A stretch of 64,000 nucleotides of DNA from contig DEHD01000025.1 in the NCBI GenBank assembly GCA_002351725.1, positions 238,524-302,523 of the forward strand. The letters are read 5' to 3'. The notes below the pieces were generated by a model. That model was not told where the DNA came from. It saw nothing but the letters and a program-made list of their open reading frames with translations, and did not search any database. Below are positions 35,480 through 44,070 of the stretch, piece after piece. The number at the start of each line of letters is the position of its first letter. The first letter of the stretch is position 1. The position numbers and the translations under genes are program-made. This stretch comes from Prevotella sp. UBA2809. Its GTDB lineage: Bacteria > Bacteroidota > Bacteroidia > Bacteroidales > Bacteroidaceae.

Positions 35480-35820
35480 TCCAAGTCTCCTTTCCGCCAA
35501 GCATAAGCCAGGCCTAAAACCAGAACTACCAAGAAGAATCCGATGCTAAACAAAGCCATAGCACCAAAGTCCTTCACTACTACTGCCCATGGATACAGAA
35601 ACACCGTTTCCACATCGAACATGAGGAACAAGATGGCAAAGAGGTAGAATCCCACAGAGATAGGCAACCATGAGCTGCCTCGTGTGGGGATACCACTCTC
35701 ATACGGCTCACCCTTCACCTTAGCGTAAGACCGAGGTCCTATCAGCTTGGCTACTACGTAAGCCGCTACCACCAATGTCAAAGCCGTCACCAAGACGGTA
35801 ATCAACAAAGTAAAGTTCAT
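35470..35820 (-). CDS. nuoA: NADH-quinone oxidoreductase subunit A
   Basis: A 116-residue three-helix subunit. Signatures: KVKGEPYESGIPTRGSSW (the quinone-site loop) and FLMFDVETVFLYPWAVVVKD. It is the first gene of a ten-gene nuo operon. No -7 box is seen in the 33 bases before it, so the operon promoter may lie inside or before the upstream phosphatase gene. Confidence 0.94.
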   Translation of the reverse strand: MNFTLLITVLVTALTLVVAAYVVAKLIGPRSYAKVKGEPYESGIPTRGSSWLPISVGFYLFAILFLMFDVETVFLYPWAVVVKDFGAMALFSIGFFLVVLVLGLAYAWRKGDLEWK

Positions 35821-35853
35821 AAAAAGTTAAATATAATGTTATACTAATATACT

Positions 35854-37362
35854 TTATTCTATCACCTCTGTGATTGCCTCACCAACGCATGCGTTTGGCT
35901 GCTGTATGTGCATCTTCTGGCACACCGTTGGAGCAATGTCAGTAATGTGTACCTCTCTGCTTGTTTCGCCATGCTTCACCTTCCAGCCGTAGAACAGCAG
36001 GGGTATATGGGCGTCGTAAGGGTTCCACTCGCCGTGGGTTGTACCTATTGGCGACGACCACTTTCCGAATCCGTACCATCCTGGCTCCAGCATGAAGATG
36101 ATGTCGCCCGAACGGTCGTGATGATATCCCTTCAGTGCGCGCTCTTTCAGCATCTCAGGCACAGGCGCCGTAGCAGCTTTCTTAAAGTCGAAGGCAAATG
36201 CGATGTGTGGGGTCTTAAGTAGCTCTTCTACGATAGCATCGCGCAGAGCCTGCTCGTCAACACCCTGTTCACGTATGGCGTCCTTGTCCAGAACAATACG
36301 ATAGTCCAGACAATCCTTAATCACATTCTTTGTAAGATGGAACTTTGCAGCCAACTTCTTGACAGCATCAGCCGGGAACACCTCGTCCCACTTGAAGGCA
36401 CCGCCGTTCAGCTTGTGGTCTTCCATAAACTTGAAGTTGTGCGCACCACCGTGGTCGGCAGTAAGGAACACCAGATAGTTACCCTCGCCCACCTGCTCGT
36501 CGAAAGCCTTAAGCAGCTTGGCAATATCCTTATCCAGCTCCAGATAAGCCTCATCGGTACGCTCGTGGCGTGTGCCCAGCTCATGTCCGATAACATCGGT
36601 CTGCGAGAAACTTATGCAGAGCATATCAGTCTCTTCGCCCTTACCAAGCTGTTCGCCCTTAAGAGCGGCGATGGCCATGTCGGCTGTAAGATGTCCGCAG
36701 AGTGGATACATACCTACGTCCTTGCCCACTTTTTTCAGCTCCTTGTTCTTCTTCATCTGGGCGTTGAAGTCCTTTGCCCACTGAGGCAGCTCCTGCATAT
36801 ACCATGTGCTGGTGATGAACTGACCGTTCTTGGTGTCAATCCAGTATGCAGCGTTGGCGCTACGACCAGCAGGCAGAATAGCCGCACGGTCCTTGTAGCT
36901 CACTCCCACAACCTTCGACTTGAAGTCGGTATGCAGTCTCAGCTGATCGCCAATGGTTGTTGCCATCAGGTTCACGGGCGACGAAGCTTCCTTCTTGTCG
37001 CTACCAACCACAGCTACGTTGTGATCCTCACAGCTGCTAACCTTTACGCCGTTCTTGTAGAAGCTGTTACCACAGATGCCATGGAAAGCTGGCGTTGTTC
37101 CTGTATACACACTTGTATGACCGATGGCAGTAACGGTTGGCAGATAATTAATTAGGCAGTTATTACACGAGTATCCCTTTGTTATCAGACGCTTCAAACC
37201 GTCCTCCTGATACTTGTCGTAATATCTGCCTAAGTAATCCCAACGCATCTGGTCAACTACGATGCCCACAACTAGCTTCGGCCGCTCGTTGAACTTTGTT
37301 TGTGCCTGACATTCAGTCACATAGCACATTGCTATCGCAATAAATAGTAAAATTTTCCTCAT
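35854..37362 (-). CDS. PafA-type alkaline phosphatase superfamily protein
   Basis: A 502-residue exported enzyme. The start at 37362 gives a clean signal peptide, MRKILLFIAIAMCYVTECQA, cut before QTKF; a longer frame to 37464 runs back through the terminator. The catalytic fold shows VVGIVVDQMRWDYLGRY (metal Asp), the nucleophile region LPTVTAIGHTSVYTGTTPA and metal ligands in VFLTADHGGAHN. PafA-type enzymes remove phosphate from monoesters in the periplasm and are important in Bacteroidota. It has its own promoter directly behind the mannan-operon terminator and is followed 33 bases later by nuoA. Confidence 0.88.
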   Translation of the reverse strand: MRKILLFIAIAMCYVTECQAQTKFNERPKLVVGIVVDQMRWDYLGRYYDKYQEDGLKRLITKGYSCNNCLINYLPTVTAIGHTSVYTGTTPAFHGICGNSFYKNGVKVSSCEDHNVAVVGSDKKEASSPVNLMATTIGDQLRLHTDFKSKVVGVSYKDRAAILPAGRSANAAYWIDTKNGQFITSTWYMQELPQWAKDFNAQMKKNKELKKVGKDVGMYPLCGHLTADMAIAALKGEQLGKGEETDMLCISFSQTDVIGHELGTRHERTDEAYLELDKDIAKLLKAFDEQVGEGNYLVFLTADHGGAHNFKFMEDHKLNGGAFKWDEVFPADAVKKLAAKFHLTKNVIKDCLDYRIVLDKDAIREQGVDEQALRDAIVEELLKTPHIAFAFDFKKAATAPVPEMLKERALKGYHHDRSGDIIFMLEPGWYGFGKWSSPIGTTHGEWNPYDAHIPLLFYGWKVKHGETSREVHITDIAPTVCQKMHIQQPNACVGEAITEVIE

Positions 37363-37371
37363 AATTGTGTG

Positions 37372-37379
37372 CAAAGGTA
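37372..37379 (-). promoter_or_regulatory. -7 box for the PafA-like gene
   Basis: Minus strand TACCTTTG followed by CA, ending 9 bases before the ATG at 37362. It abuts the T run of the upstream terminator. Confidence 0.65.
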
Positions 37380-37380
37380 C

Positions 37381-37414
37381 AAAAAAATCGCCAAAGCTCC
37401 AAATACTTTGGCGA
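37381..37414 (-). terminator. Intrinsic terminator of the mannan operon
   Basis: Minus strand TCGCCAAAG, 9-base loop, CTTTGGCGA, then seven T. It is a perfect 9-base stem, 27 bases after the epimerase stop. Confidence 0.88.
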
Positions 37415-37441
37415 AAAATTTTGCAAACAACTTTTAGTTGT

Positions 37442-38731
37442 CTATTCCTCTGCAGTACGCTCAATTATTTCGAGGCACATGCGACTGTTATGATAGGGGC
37501 ATTTCCAGAAACCGGCTTTGTCGTCGATGGTGTTCAGACTACCGTCTGGATGCCTGCTCCAATACCACTCACCATTGTCCCAATCCACGAGTTTGTCCTT
37601 AATAAATTGCCAACATTTTTCCGACTTTTTAAAAGCCTCTTCATCACCAAAATGCTGCCAAATATTAAACCATCCAACCACATTTTCGGCTTGTACCCAC
37701 CAGTGCAGGTCATCATCAACATGCTCTGTATCAAGGTTGGCTTCGTGTATCATCGAGCCGTCTTCACGCAGTCCTTTCTCCGATGCTTTTGCCACTTTCT
37801 GCACTACGTTTTCCACCTTTTCCAGCAGATTCTCGTCGCCAAGTACCAGAGCAGCCTCGTGTAGCAGCCACGAGCACTCTATATCGTGCCCATAGCTCTC
37901 CAAATGGCCAGCACCACGCGTCCAGTCCATATCAAAGAACAAGTCAAGATGATTAGTCTCCGGATTCAGTATTTTGTCAATAAATATACTAATAATATTC
38001 CGCAGCGCTCCCTCCACGTTCACCATCGTTTCAGGTGGCACACTTATGCCTACAGGAAGCACCGAGCCTATGGTGGGCACATAGTCGCATAGCTCTTGCG
38101 CACGCATCTCCTTCAGACACCTCAGCAAGTTAGCGTAGGCCTCCATAATGTGCAGATGGGTGTTCTGCGACTTAGGATAGTTGGCATCCAACTCCGAAAG
38201 CCTCATATCCTCTATCTTGCCCCATTCTCGCGTACAAGCCTCGATATAGCCGTTTTGCTCGCTGTCGAAGGCGTGCTCCTCTATGCAGTCATACAGGTCG
38301 AGAGCATACTCCAGCGCCTCTCTGTCGCCCGTAGCGCGTGCATATTCCGTCAGACCATAAATAACAAAGGCTATGGCATAGAACTGCTTCTTGGTATCCA
38401 GTGGTTCACCCTTGTAGTCCACACTCCAGTACACGCCTCCGTACTCAGGATCGATAAAGTGCTCAATCAGGTAATCTTTCGCCCGTGTGGCAGCTTCGAG
38501 ATATTCCTCCTTCTGTAGCACTCTGTAGGCGGCAGAGAAGCTCCATAATATTCTTGCATTAAGAATGGCCCCTTTCTCGGCATCGGGGTGCAGCACTCCG
38601 CTACCGTCTATTCTACCGTAGAAGCCACCATTCTCGTTGTCTTGCATTTTCTCGAGCCAGAAGGGCAGGATGTTGTTTTCCAGCACATCCTGCATCTCCA
38701 GCTTCATCATATCTACGTGTTGTTCGTTCAT
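37442..38731 (-). CDS. AGE-family epimerase, probable mannobiose/cellobiose 2-epimerase
   Basis: A 429-residue (alpha/alpha)6-barrel enzyme. N-terminal signature: NENGGFYGRIDGSG, KGAILNARILWSFSAAYRVL and DPEYGGVYWSVDYKG. The C-terminal catalytic histidines lie in DLHWWVQAENVVGWFNIWQ and NSRMCLEIIERT. In Bacteroides fragilis a relative turns mannobiose into mannosylglucose, the substrate of GH130. Its place at the end of an operon with GH26 and GH130 makes mannobiose the most likely substrate. Its start overlaps the transporter stop (ATGA). Confidence 0.88.
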   Translation of the reverse strand: MNEQHVDMMKLEMQDVLENNILPFWLEKMQDNENGGFYGRIDGSGVLHPDAEKGAILNARILWSFSAAYRVLQKEEYLEAATRAKDYLIEHFIDPEYGGVYWSVDYKGEPLDTKKQFYAIAFVIYGLTEYARATGDREALEYALDLYDCIEEHAFDSEQNGYIEACTREWGKIEDMRLSELDANYPKSQNTHLHIMEAYANLLRCLKEMRAQELCDYVPTIGSVLPVGISVPPETMVNVEGALRNIISIFIDKILNPETNHLDLFFDMDWTRGAGHLESYGHDIECSWLLHEAALVLGDENLLEKVENVVQKVAKASEKGLREDGSMIHEANLDTEHVDDDLHWWVQAENVVGWFNIWQHFGDEEAFKKSEKCWQFIKDKLVDWDNGEWYWSRHPDGSLNTIDDKAGFWKCPYHNSRMCLEIIERTAEE

Positions 38732-40071
38732 TTTTTAATAGGATAAATCCATGTCAGTAAGATTATCAAGCCAGCAATAACAGCTGGGAACAGAGAGAAC
38801 AGCGACCAGACCATCGTCAGTACCGAGTCGGTAATCGATGCAGGGTCAACCATTGTGTTACCCATATCGTCGGTAATCATGCTTGCACCAGCCAAGCCCA
38901 GGAACAGAGCCACCAGCGAGCCAGAGATGGCTGTACCGAACTTCTGCGCCATTGTACCTGATGAGAAGATAAGTCCTGTGCTCGATGTTCCGTTCTTCTC
39001 TGTAGCATAGTCGGCCACGTCAGCATACATACTCCACAACAATGGCGAATAGAGTCCGATACCAACAGATGTAAGCACCACCAGAGCCACCATCACCCAT
39101 ATGTAGCTGGGATCCATTGGCACAAAGAAGAATGCCACCGAGAATACCACACAGATAAGAGCAGCAGCCATAAAGGCCATGCGCTTCGAACCGATGAACT
39201 TAGTGAATGCAGGCGAAACACCTCCGAATATCATACATGTAAGCTCACCAAAGGTCATAAACACTGTGTAGTTTATAATCAGTCCGCTAACGGTCACGTC
39301 GCCATGCAGACAGTATTCTATCATATATCCAGCCACAGCATAACGGAATCCGTTAAAAAAGTTGGTACATATTCCAATCAGAGTCAGAATAATCCAAGGC
39401 TTATTTTTAAACAGATCGCCAAACTGCTTGAACGAGAATTTCTCGGCTCTTACGGGCTTCAGTCGCTCCTTGGTCATCAGTCCGCAAGCCAGTGTTCCAG
39501 CGGCTGCGATTACTCCAAAGAACACGCCAAGCACTGCATACTGATGCTGCTCTGTTCCGCCTACCAGTCGCTGCAGATATGGGAACGACAGCAGTGTGAT
39601 GAATCCCATTGCATAGGCTCCCACCATACGGAAACTCGAGAACTGGTTCTTCTCGTTGTCATCGTCGGTCATCACGCCCAGCAGCGATCCGTAAGGCACA
39701 TTCACAGCCGTATACATAGCCATCATCAGCAGATACAGACTGTAGGCCCAGATGCGCTTGCCTGTAAGTCCGAAGTCGGGGGTGTAGAGCAGCAGAGCGA
39801 ACACCAGTCCGAAGGGAATGGCTCCGAATATCAGCCACGGGCGATAGGTTCCCCACTTGCTTTGTGTGCGATCGGCCAGCGATCCCATCAGCGGGTCGGT
39901 AACCACGTCAAACATACGCGCGATGAGCATCAGCGTTGCTGCATCGGCAAAGGTAAGTCCAAACACATTTGTAAAGAACAGCGGGAAGGCTATCGACATG
40001 ATTTTCCATGTGATACCTCCAGCAGCTGCATCGCCTAAGGCGTAACCGATTTTTTCTTTTAAACTAGCCAT
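38728..40071 (-). CDS. GPH-type MFS sugar transporter
   Basis: A 447-residue, twelve-helix symporter of the glycoside-pentoside-hexuronide family. Signatures: KIGYALGDAAAGGITWKIMS, ARMFDVVTDPLMGSLADRTQ and SKWGTYRPWLIFGAIPFG. In this operon it should carry mannobiose or short mannooligosaccharides across the inner membrane with Na+ or H+. It precedes the epimerase with a 4-base overlap; 61 bases with a REP-like repeat separate it from GH130. Confidence 0.9.
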   Translation of the reverse strand: MASLKEKIGYALGDAAAGGITWKIMSIAFPLFFTNVFGLTFADAATLMLIARMFDVVTDPLMGSLADRTQSKWGTYRPWLIFGAIPFGLVFALLLYTPDFGLTGKRIWAYSLYLLMMAMYTAVNVPYGSLLGVMTDDDNEKNQFSSFRMVGAYAMGFITLLSFPYLQRLVGGTEQHQYAVLGVFFGVIAAAGTLACGLMTKERLKPVRAEKFSFKQFGDLFKNKPWIILTLIGICTNFFNGFRYAVAGYMIEYCLHGDVTVSGLIINYTVFMTFGELTCMIFGGVSPAFTKFIGSKRMAFMAAALICVVFSVAFFFVPMDPSYIWVMVALVVLTSVGIGLYSPLLWSMYADVADYATEKNGTSSTGLIFSSGTMAQKFGTAISGSLVALFLGLAGASMITDDMGNTMVDPASITDSVLTMVWSLFSLFPAVIAGLIILLTWIYPIKK

Positions 40072-40096
40072 TCTATAATCTTTAATGTTTCATGTT

Positions 40097-40130
40097 TCGC
40101 TCGGCTCTGCCGCTTGGCATCGCCAAGAAT
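40097..40130. repeat. REP-like 34-base repeat, copy 2
   Basis: Starts TCGCTCGGCTCTGCCGCTTG and ends CCAAGAAT, about 30 of 34 bases like the copy at 5972-6005. CTTGGC/GCCAAG can form a hairpin between the GH130 and transporter genes. Short AATGTTT repeats flank it. Confidence 0.6.
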
Positions 40131-40132
40131 GT

Positions 40133-41302
40133 TTAATGTTTAATGTTTCTGTTTTTTGCAATCAGCTTCTTGATGGTCTCTACAGAAGCCGCTGTGTAGT
40201 AACCGTCCTCTGGCGTGTTCATGCAGTAATCGATAAGCTTATCGATTGTCGATGTTGCTACGTGCATGCGAGTGTCGGCCGAGGCGTAGTAGACAAACAC
40301 CTTTCCATCCTCATCAGCTATCCAGCCATTAGCGAAAGCCACGTTCATCACGTCGCCCAGATACTCATTGCCCTCAGGCACCAGGAAGTATCCGCCCGGA
40401 CGAGCTATAACCTTCGTTGGGTCGTCGAGAGCTGTCATATACATATATAATACGTAGCGCAGTCCGTCGGCTGTGGCGCGCACGCCGTGAGCCAGGTGCA
40501 ACCATCCCTTTGGTGTCTTTATGGGGTGCGGACCCTCTCCGTTCTTCACCTCAGTAATGGTGTGATACTTGCGCTCGTATATTATCTTCTCTTCCTTTAT
40601 CTCTGCATGGGTAATGTCGTCTACCAGAGCCCATCCTATACCGCCACCACTACCAGTGTCGATGAATCCATCCTGCGGACGGGTGTAGAAGGCGTACTTG
40701 CCGTTTACAAACTCAGGGTGCAGCACCACGTTGCGCTGCTGACTCTTCGTCTTCAGGTCGGGCAGTCGGTACCATGTCTTCAGGTCCTTTGTGCGTGCTA
40801 TACCAGCAGTAGCTGTGGCAGCACTCAGGTCGCCTGGCTTCGAGTCGTCATGACGCTCAGCACAGAACACTCCGTAAATCCAACCGTCCTCATGCTGAGT
40901 CAGTCGCATGTCGTAGATGTTTGTTGCAGGTATCACGTCGTCGGGCATGGTGATAGGCTCATCCCAGAATCTAAAGTTGTCCACACCGTTAGGACTCTCT
41001 GCCACTGCAAAGAAGCTCTTTCGGTCGGCTCCCTCCACGCGTACCACTAATATATATTTCCCCTGCCACTTCATTGCGCCAGCGTTCAGTGTGGCGTTGC
41101 ACATTATGCGCTGCATCAGGTAAGGGTTGTCCTTCTCATTGAAGTCGTACTTCCACTCCAGGGGCACGTGTTCAGCTGTAACCACGGGGTTCTTGTACTT
41201 GTCATAAATACCATTACCCCACTCTATCTTTTCGTTCTTGCGGCTCAGCAGCTCCTCATGATGAGCTCTCAATGCTGCTACTTTTTCTTCAAAATTGCTC
41301 AT
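40133..41302 (-). CDS. GH130 4-O-beta-D-mannosyl-D-glucose phosphorylase
   Basis: A 389-residue cytoplasmic phosphorylase. It splits mannosylglucose with phosphate into mannose-1-phosphate and glucose. Signatures: RIMCNATLNAGAMKWQGKYI, VVRVEGADRKSFFAVA, the general acid Asp in TNIYDMRLTQHEDGWIYG and GEGPHPIKTPKGWLHLAHGV. It has no signal peptide, as expected. It stands between GH26 (33 bases) and the transporter gene, and its substrate would come from the epimerase at 37442. Confidence 0.92.
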   Translation of the reverse strand: MSNFEEKVAALRAHHEELLSRKNEKIEWGNGIYDKYKNPVVTAEHVPLEWKYDFNEKDNPYLMQRIMCNATLNAGAMKWQGKYILVVRVEGADRKSFFAVAESPNGVDNFRFWDEPITMPDDVIPATNIYDMRLTQHEDGWIYGVFCAERHDDSKPGDLSAATATAGIARTKDLKTWYRLPDLKTKSQQRNVVLHPEFVNGKYAFYTRPQDGFIDTGSGGGIGWALVDDITHAEIKEEKIIYERKYHTITEVKNGEGPHPIKTPKGWLHLAHGVRATADGLRYVLYMYMTALDDPTKVIARPGGYFLVPEGNEYLGDVMNVAFANGWIADEDGKVFVYYASADTRMHVATSTIDKLIDYCMNTPEDGYYTAASVETIKKLIAKNRNIKH

Positions 41303-41335
41303 ATCTTGTTTTTGTTTTACCTACGGCCTTTATTA

Positions 41336-42448
41336 TTATTTTATGTCTTCTAAGAAAAGCGTATTATTCTTTTTATACATTTCTACAAAGTACGGTGCAT
41401 CGGGCTTTGCGGGCGATGGACCGAACCACTCCTCACGATAGTTTCTCCACACCAGGAAGTAGCTTATGCGATGCTTATCCAGCACAGGAGTCAGCGTCGA
41501 TGTCCACCATGTTGGGTCAGTAAGATTCTTCAGTCCGCACTCCGTCAGCGCAGCTATCTTGTTTCTGCGCTCCGCAAACTTCACCAACATGGCGAGGTTA
41601 GCGTCCAGCTGAGCCACAAAGTCCTCCTTTGTTCCCCACTGATATCCGTCTATTCCCACCAGCTGTATGCGATCGTCGCCAGGGTAGCGCTCCAGGTACT
41701 TCTGCTCAGTCAGATCGGGCGCCATTCCAGGCGAGTAAGCCCACACCAGATTGTCGAAACCGTCGGCCGTCAGCTTGTCCTGCAACATGTTCCACAGTGC
41801 CTTATACTGTTCAGCCGTACACAGCTTCTCGCCCCACCAGAACCAGCTGCCTGTGTTCTCGTGCCATGGACGGAATATCACTGGTATCTTCACTCCGTCT
41901 TTATCCTTCAGCGTAGCCAGGAAGTCGCTCACCCGCTGCATCCACTGCTTAAACAGCTCGTGCTTTGCACCGCCCTCAAGTATGCTCTTCACCACGGTGG
42001 TGTCGCTCACGTCCCATGCTGTTCCCTCTGGGAATTTCTGTCCGGCCAGTCCGCCGCCTTCTATCGTCGTCAGCGGGTTGCGTGGGTGCCAGCTAATTGT
42101 TATTATACCGCCACGCTCATTATGCTTTATTATCTCCTCCGTCATGCGAGTAAACGGCACGCTGTCCAAGTTCTTCTTGTCGCCCATCTCAATGCCGCCC
42201 AGTTCAAATCCCATCACTGCAGGCCAGTCGCCACAGGTATTCTTCACGTCGCTGCTGTCGGCCACGTAATCCCATGTCAGCCCATAGAACGGATCGTCCT
42301 GATGTCCAAACATATAACCATAGTTACGCAGAGTGTCCAGTCGCATAATCAGCTGGTCTCTCACCGTTCTCTCCACGCACGCTTTCTTTTGTCCCGTGCA
42401 GCCGATAATCATCATCGCCCCCACCGCGATAGTCAATAATTTTTTCAT
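41336..42448 (-). CDS. GH26 beta-mannanase, lipoprotein
   Basis: A 370-residue enzyme with a lipoprotein signal (MKKLLTIAVGAMMIIGC, cysteine at 17), so it is membrane anchored. The acid/base glutamate is in RPWHENTGSWFWWGE and the nucleophile in ALTECGLKNL. The N-terminal GYMFGHQDDPFYGLTW fits GH26. It cuts beta-1,4-mannan, probably releasing mannobiose like the B. fragilis enzyme. It has its own -7 box and a pair of direct repeats upstream, so it may be controlled apart from GH5. Confidence 0.92.
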   Translation of the reverse strand: MKKLLTIAVGAMMIIGCTGQKKACVERTVRDQLIMRLDTLRNYGYMFGHQDDPFYGLTWDYVADSSDVKNTCGDWPAVMGFELGGIEMGDKKNLDSVPFTRMTEEIIKHNERGGIITISWHPRNPLTTIEGGGLAGQKFPEGTAWDVSDTTVVKSILEGGAKHELFKQWMQRVSDFLATLKDKDGVKIPVIFRPWHENTGSWFWWGEKLCTAEQYKALWNMLQDKLTADGFDNLVWAYSPGMAPDLTEQKYLERYPGDDRIQLVGIDGYQWGTKEDFVAQLDANLAMLVKFAERRNKIAALTECGLKNLTDPTWWTSTLTPVLDKHRISYFLVWRNYREEWFGPSPAKPDAPYFVEMYKKNNTLFLEDIK

Positions 42449-42482
42449 AATGTTTAATGTTTAATTTTTAATTATTCGGCTG

Positions 42483-42490
42483 CAAAGTTA
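42483..42490 (-). promoter_or_regulatory. -7 box for GH26
   Basis: Minus strand TAACTTTG followed by CA, about 34 bases before the GH26 start. Confidence 0.6.
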
Positions 42491-42504
42491 CTACATCTTT
42501 ATAT

Positions 42505-42539
42505 AATATAAGTACTTTATTTTATCCAATATTAGTACT
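42505..42539. promoter_or_regulatory. Direct repeats upstream of GH26, possible operator
   Basis: AATATAAGTACT (42505-42516) and AATATTAGTACT (42528-42539) are spaced 23 bases start to start, just upstream of the GH26 -7 box. AraC-type regulators commonly use direct repeats about two helical turns apart. The regulator is unknown. Confidence 0.4.
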
Positions 42540-43953
42540 ATTTTGTCAATTTGCTCATGCGGTCCACTTGCGCCTTTATTACGCCCAGTGTCGATGTGTC
42601 TCCGACAAACACCGAGTTCAGTCCCTGAGCCTCCTGTGCAGGGTCGCCCGTATAGTCGTCGCCCACCTGCCATTGCTCCTCGTGCTTAGGCTGTGCATAG
42701 CCGCCCCATCCCCAGAAGTTGCAGCCAGCAAAGTATCCGCCCTTCTCAGCATTGTCGCCCACAAGTGAAAAGACATATTCATAGAATCCGTCGCGCCCCT
42801 TTGTAGGTGTTCCCAATGCAAATTTAAACCCGTCGCGCGGATATCCGAACTCCTCCATCACCAGTGGTTTCTTTATCTTAGCGCATATATCTAAGTGTCG
42901 GTCTATATACTCTTTGGTATTTTCTTTTGCACGTGGCAGATTCTCTATCAGCGAGTCTTGCTTAGCCCATCCCCAGTTGTAAGGCCACAGGTGTATGTTC
43001 GCATAGTCAATGTTCTTATCCGCCGTAATGCGCTCCCAGCAGTCAAAGTCGCCCTCGCATCCCCATGCGCCCTCGCTACCTATACTAATAAGGTGGTTAG
43101 GGTCTAAGCTGCGTATCAGTGCCGAAGCCTCGCTCAGCCATTTCTCAAAGGCAGGCAGAGCCTCCTTCTTAAATGCTCGCGGCTCGTTACCTATCTGCCA
43201 GCTCATTATCGCAGGGTCGTCCTTATACGCCTTACCCGTATAGCGGTTTGTGCGACTTATTATAAACTTCACGTAGTCGTAGAACAGCTGGTGTGCCTTC
43301 TCGTTGGTGGCATATTTGCTCATCGCCTCCATAAAAGCCGGATAGCCCACATCGTTGGGGCGTGGCTGTTTTCCCTCGCCGGCATGCTCCAGATAGAATC
43401 CGTAGCCGCCACTCCATTCCCACGAGTTGTTCAGGTATAGCACGGCCACCATCTGTCGTTTTCCCATCTCCTGCAGCAGATAGTCAAGCCCAGCCAGTAT
43501 CGTATCGTTATACACCCCTGGTGCCTCCTGCAGTGTTGGTTCCACCTTGGTGGTAAAACCACGTTCACCATCGCTGCCCACAAGTATGCGCAGGTTGTCT
43601 ATACCCATCTCCTTCATCTTGTCCAGTTCGCGAGTCAGACGTTCACGGTCGCCCCCCTGCCCTTCCGATGCCAGTATGGCTCCGTACCAGAAGTTAGTGC
43701 CTACGTAGTAGTACGGCTTACCGTCCTTCACAAAATGCCCGTTCTCCACCTTCACAAAGTCCGGTTCCTGTGCAGTGTTGCTGGCGCAAGCTGTCAAGCA
43801 TAGAGCCAACACTATTATGGAAAGCGGCGTCTTCTTCTGTTTCTTTTTCTTCTGTATCTCGAATATCAGCGATATCACCGATATTACCACGCCCATCATT
43901 CCAACAAGCAGTATTATCAAATCAAAATTCTCCTTAGCCCAAGTTGATATCAT
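42538..43953 (-). CDS. GH5 beta-mannanase/mannosidase-like, membrane-associated
   Basis: A 471-residue enzyme. The catalytic domain (from about 65) starts FVKVENGHFVKDGKPYYYVG, with acid/base glutamate in WQIGNEPRAFK and nucleophile in VMEEFGYPRDG, as in mannan-active GH5. The N-terminus is odd: a membrane helix (about 11-34), then KKKKQKK, then a second hydrophobic run ending LALCLTACASN with a lipobox cysteine. The second part alone would be a normal lipoprotein signal, so the true start may lie inside, but no good ATG is found there. First gene of the mannan operon, with a promoter at 43997. Confidence 0.88.
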   Translation of the reverse strand: MISTWAKENFDLIILLVGMMGVVISVISLIFEIQKKKKQKKTPLSIIVLALCLTACASNTAQEPDFVKVENGHFVKDGKPYYYVGTNFWYGAILASEGQGGDRERLTRELDKMKEMGIDNLRILVGSDGERGFTTKVEPTLQEAPGVYNDTILAGLDYLLQEMGKRQMVAVLYLNNSWEWSGGYGFYLEHAGEGKQPRPNDVGYPAFMEAMSKYATNEKAHQLFYDYVKFIISRTNRYTGKAYKDDPAIMSWQIGNEPRAFKKEALPAFEKWLSEASALIRSLDPNHLISIGSEGAWGCEGDFDCWERITADKNIDYANIHLWPYNWGWAKQDSLIENLPRAKENTKEYIDRHLDICAKIKKPLVMEEFGYPRDGFKFALGTPTKGRDGFYEYVFSLVGDNAEKGGYFAGCNFWGWGGYAQPKHEEQWQVGDDYTGDPAQEAQGLNSVFVGDTSTLGVIKAQVDRMSKLTK

Positions 43954-43996
43954 ATAAAATTTTATTTATGGTGAGTAATACTTAATAATTTCCGTG

Positions 43997-44004
43997 CAAA
44001 GATA
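43997..44004 (-). promoter_or_regulatory. -7 box for the mannan operon
   Basis: Minus strand TATCTTTG followed by CA, about 43 bases before the GH5 start at 43953. Confidence 0.6.
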
Positions 44005-44070
44005 ATAAAAAAAAACGAGATGAGCAAATAAATCAGCATTTTTTCCCAAAAATATTTTTTACTCAATCCT

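Noticed and set aside
41471..42439. Plus-strand ORF of 322 codons opposite GH26
   Set aside because: GH26 catalytic motifs and a lipobox are on the minus strand; the plus frame shows no family pattern.
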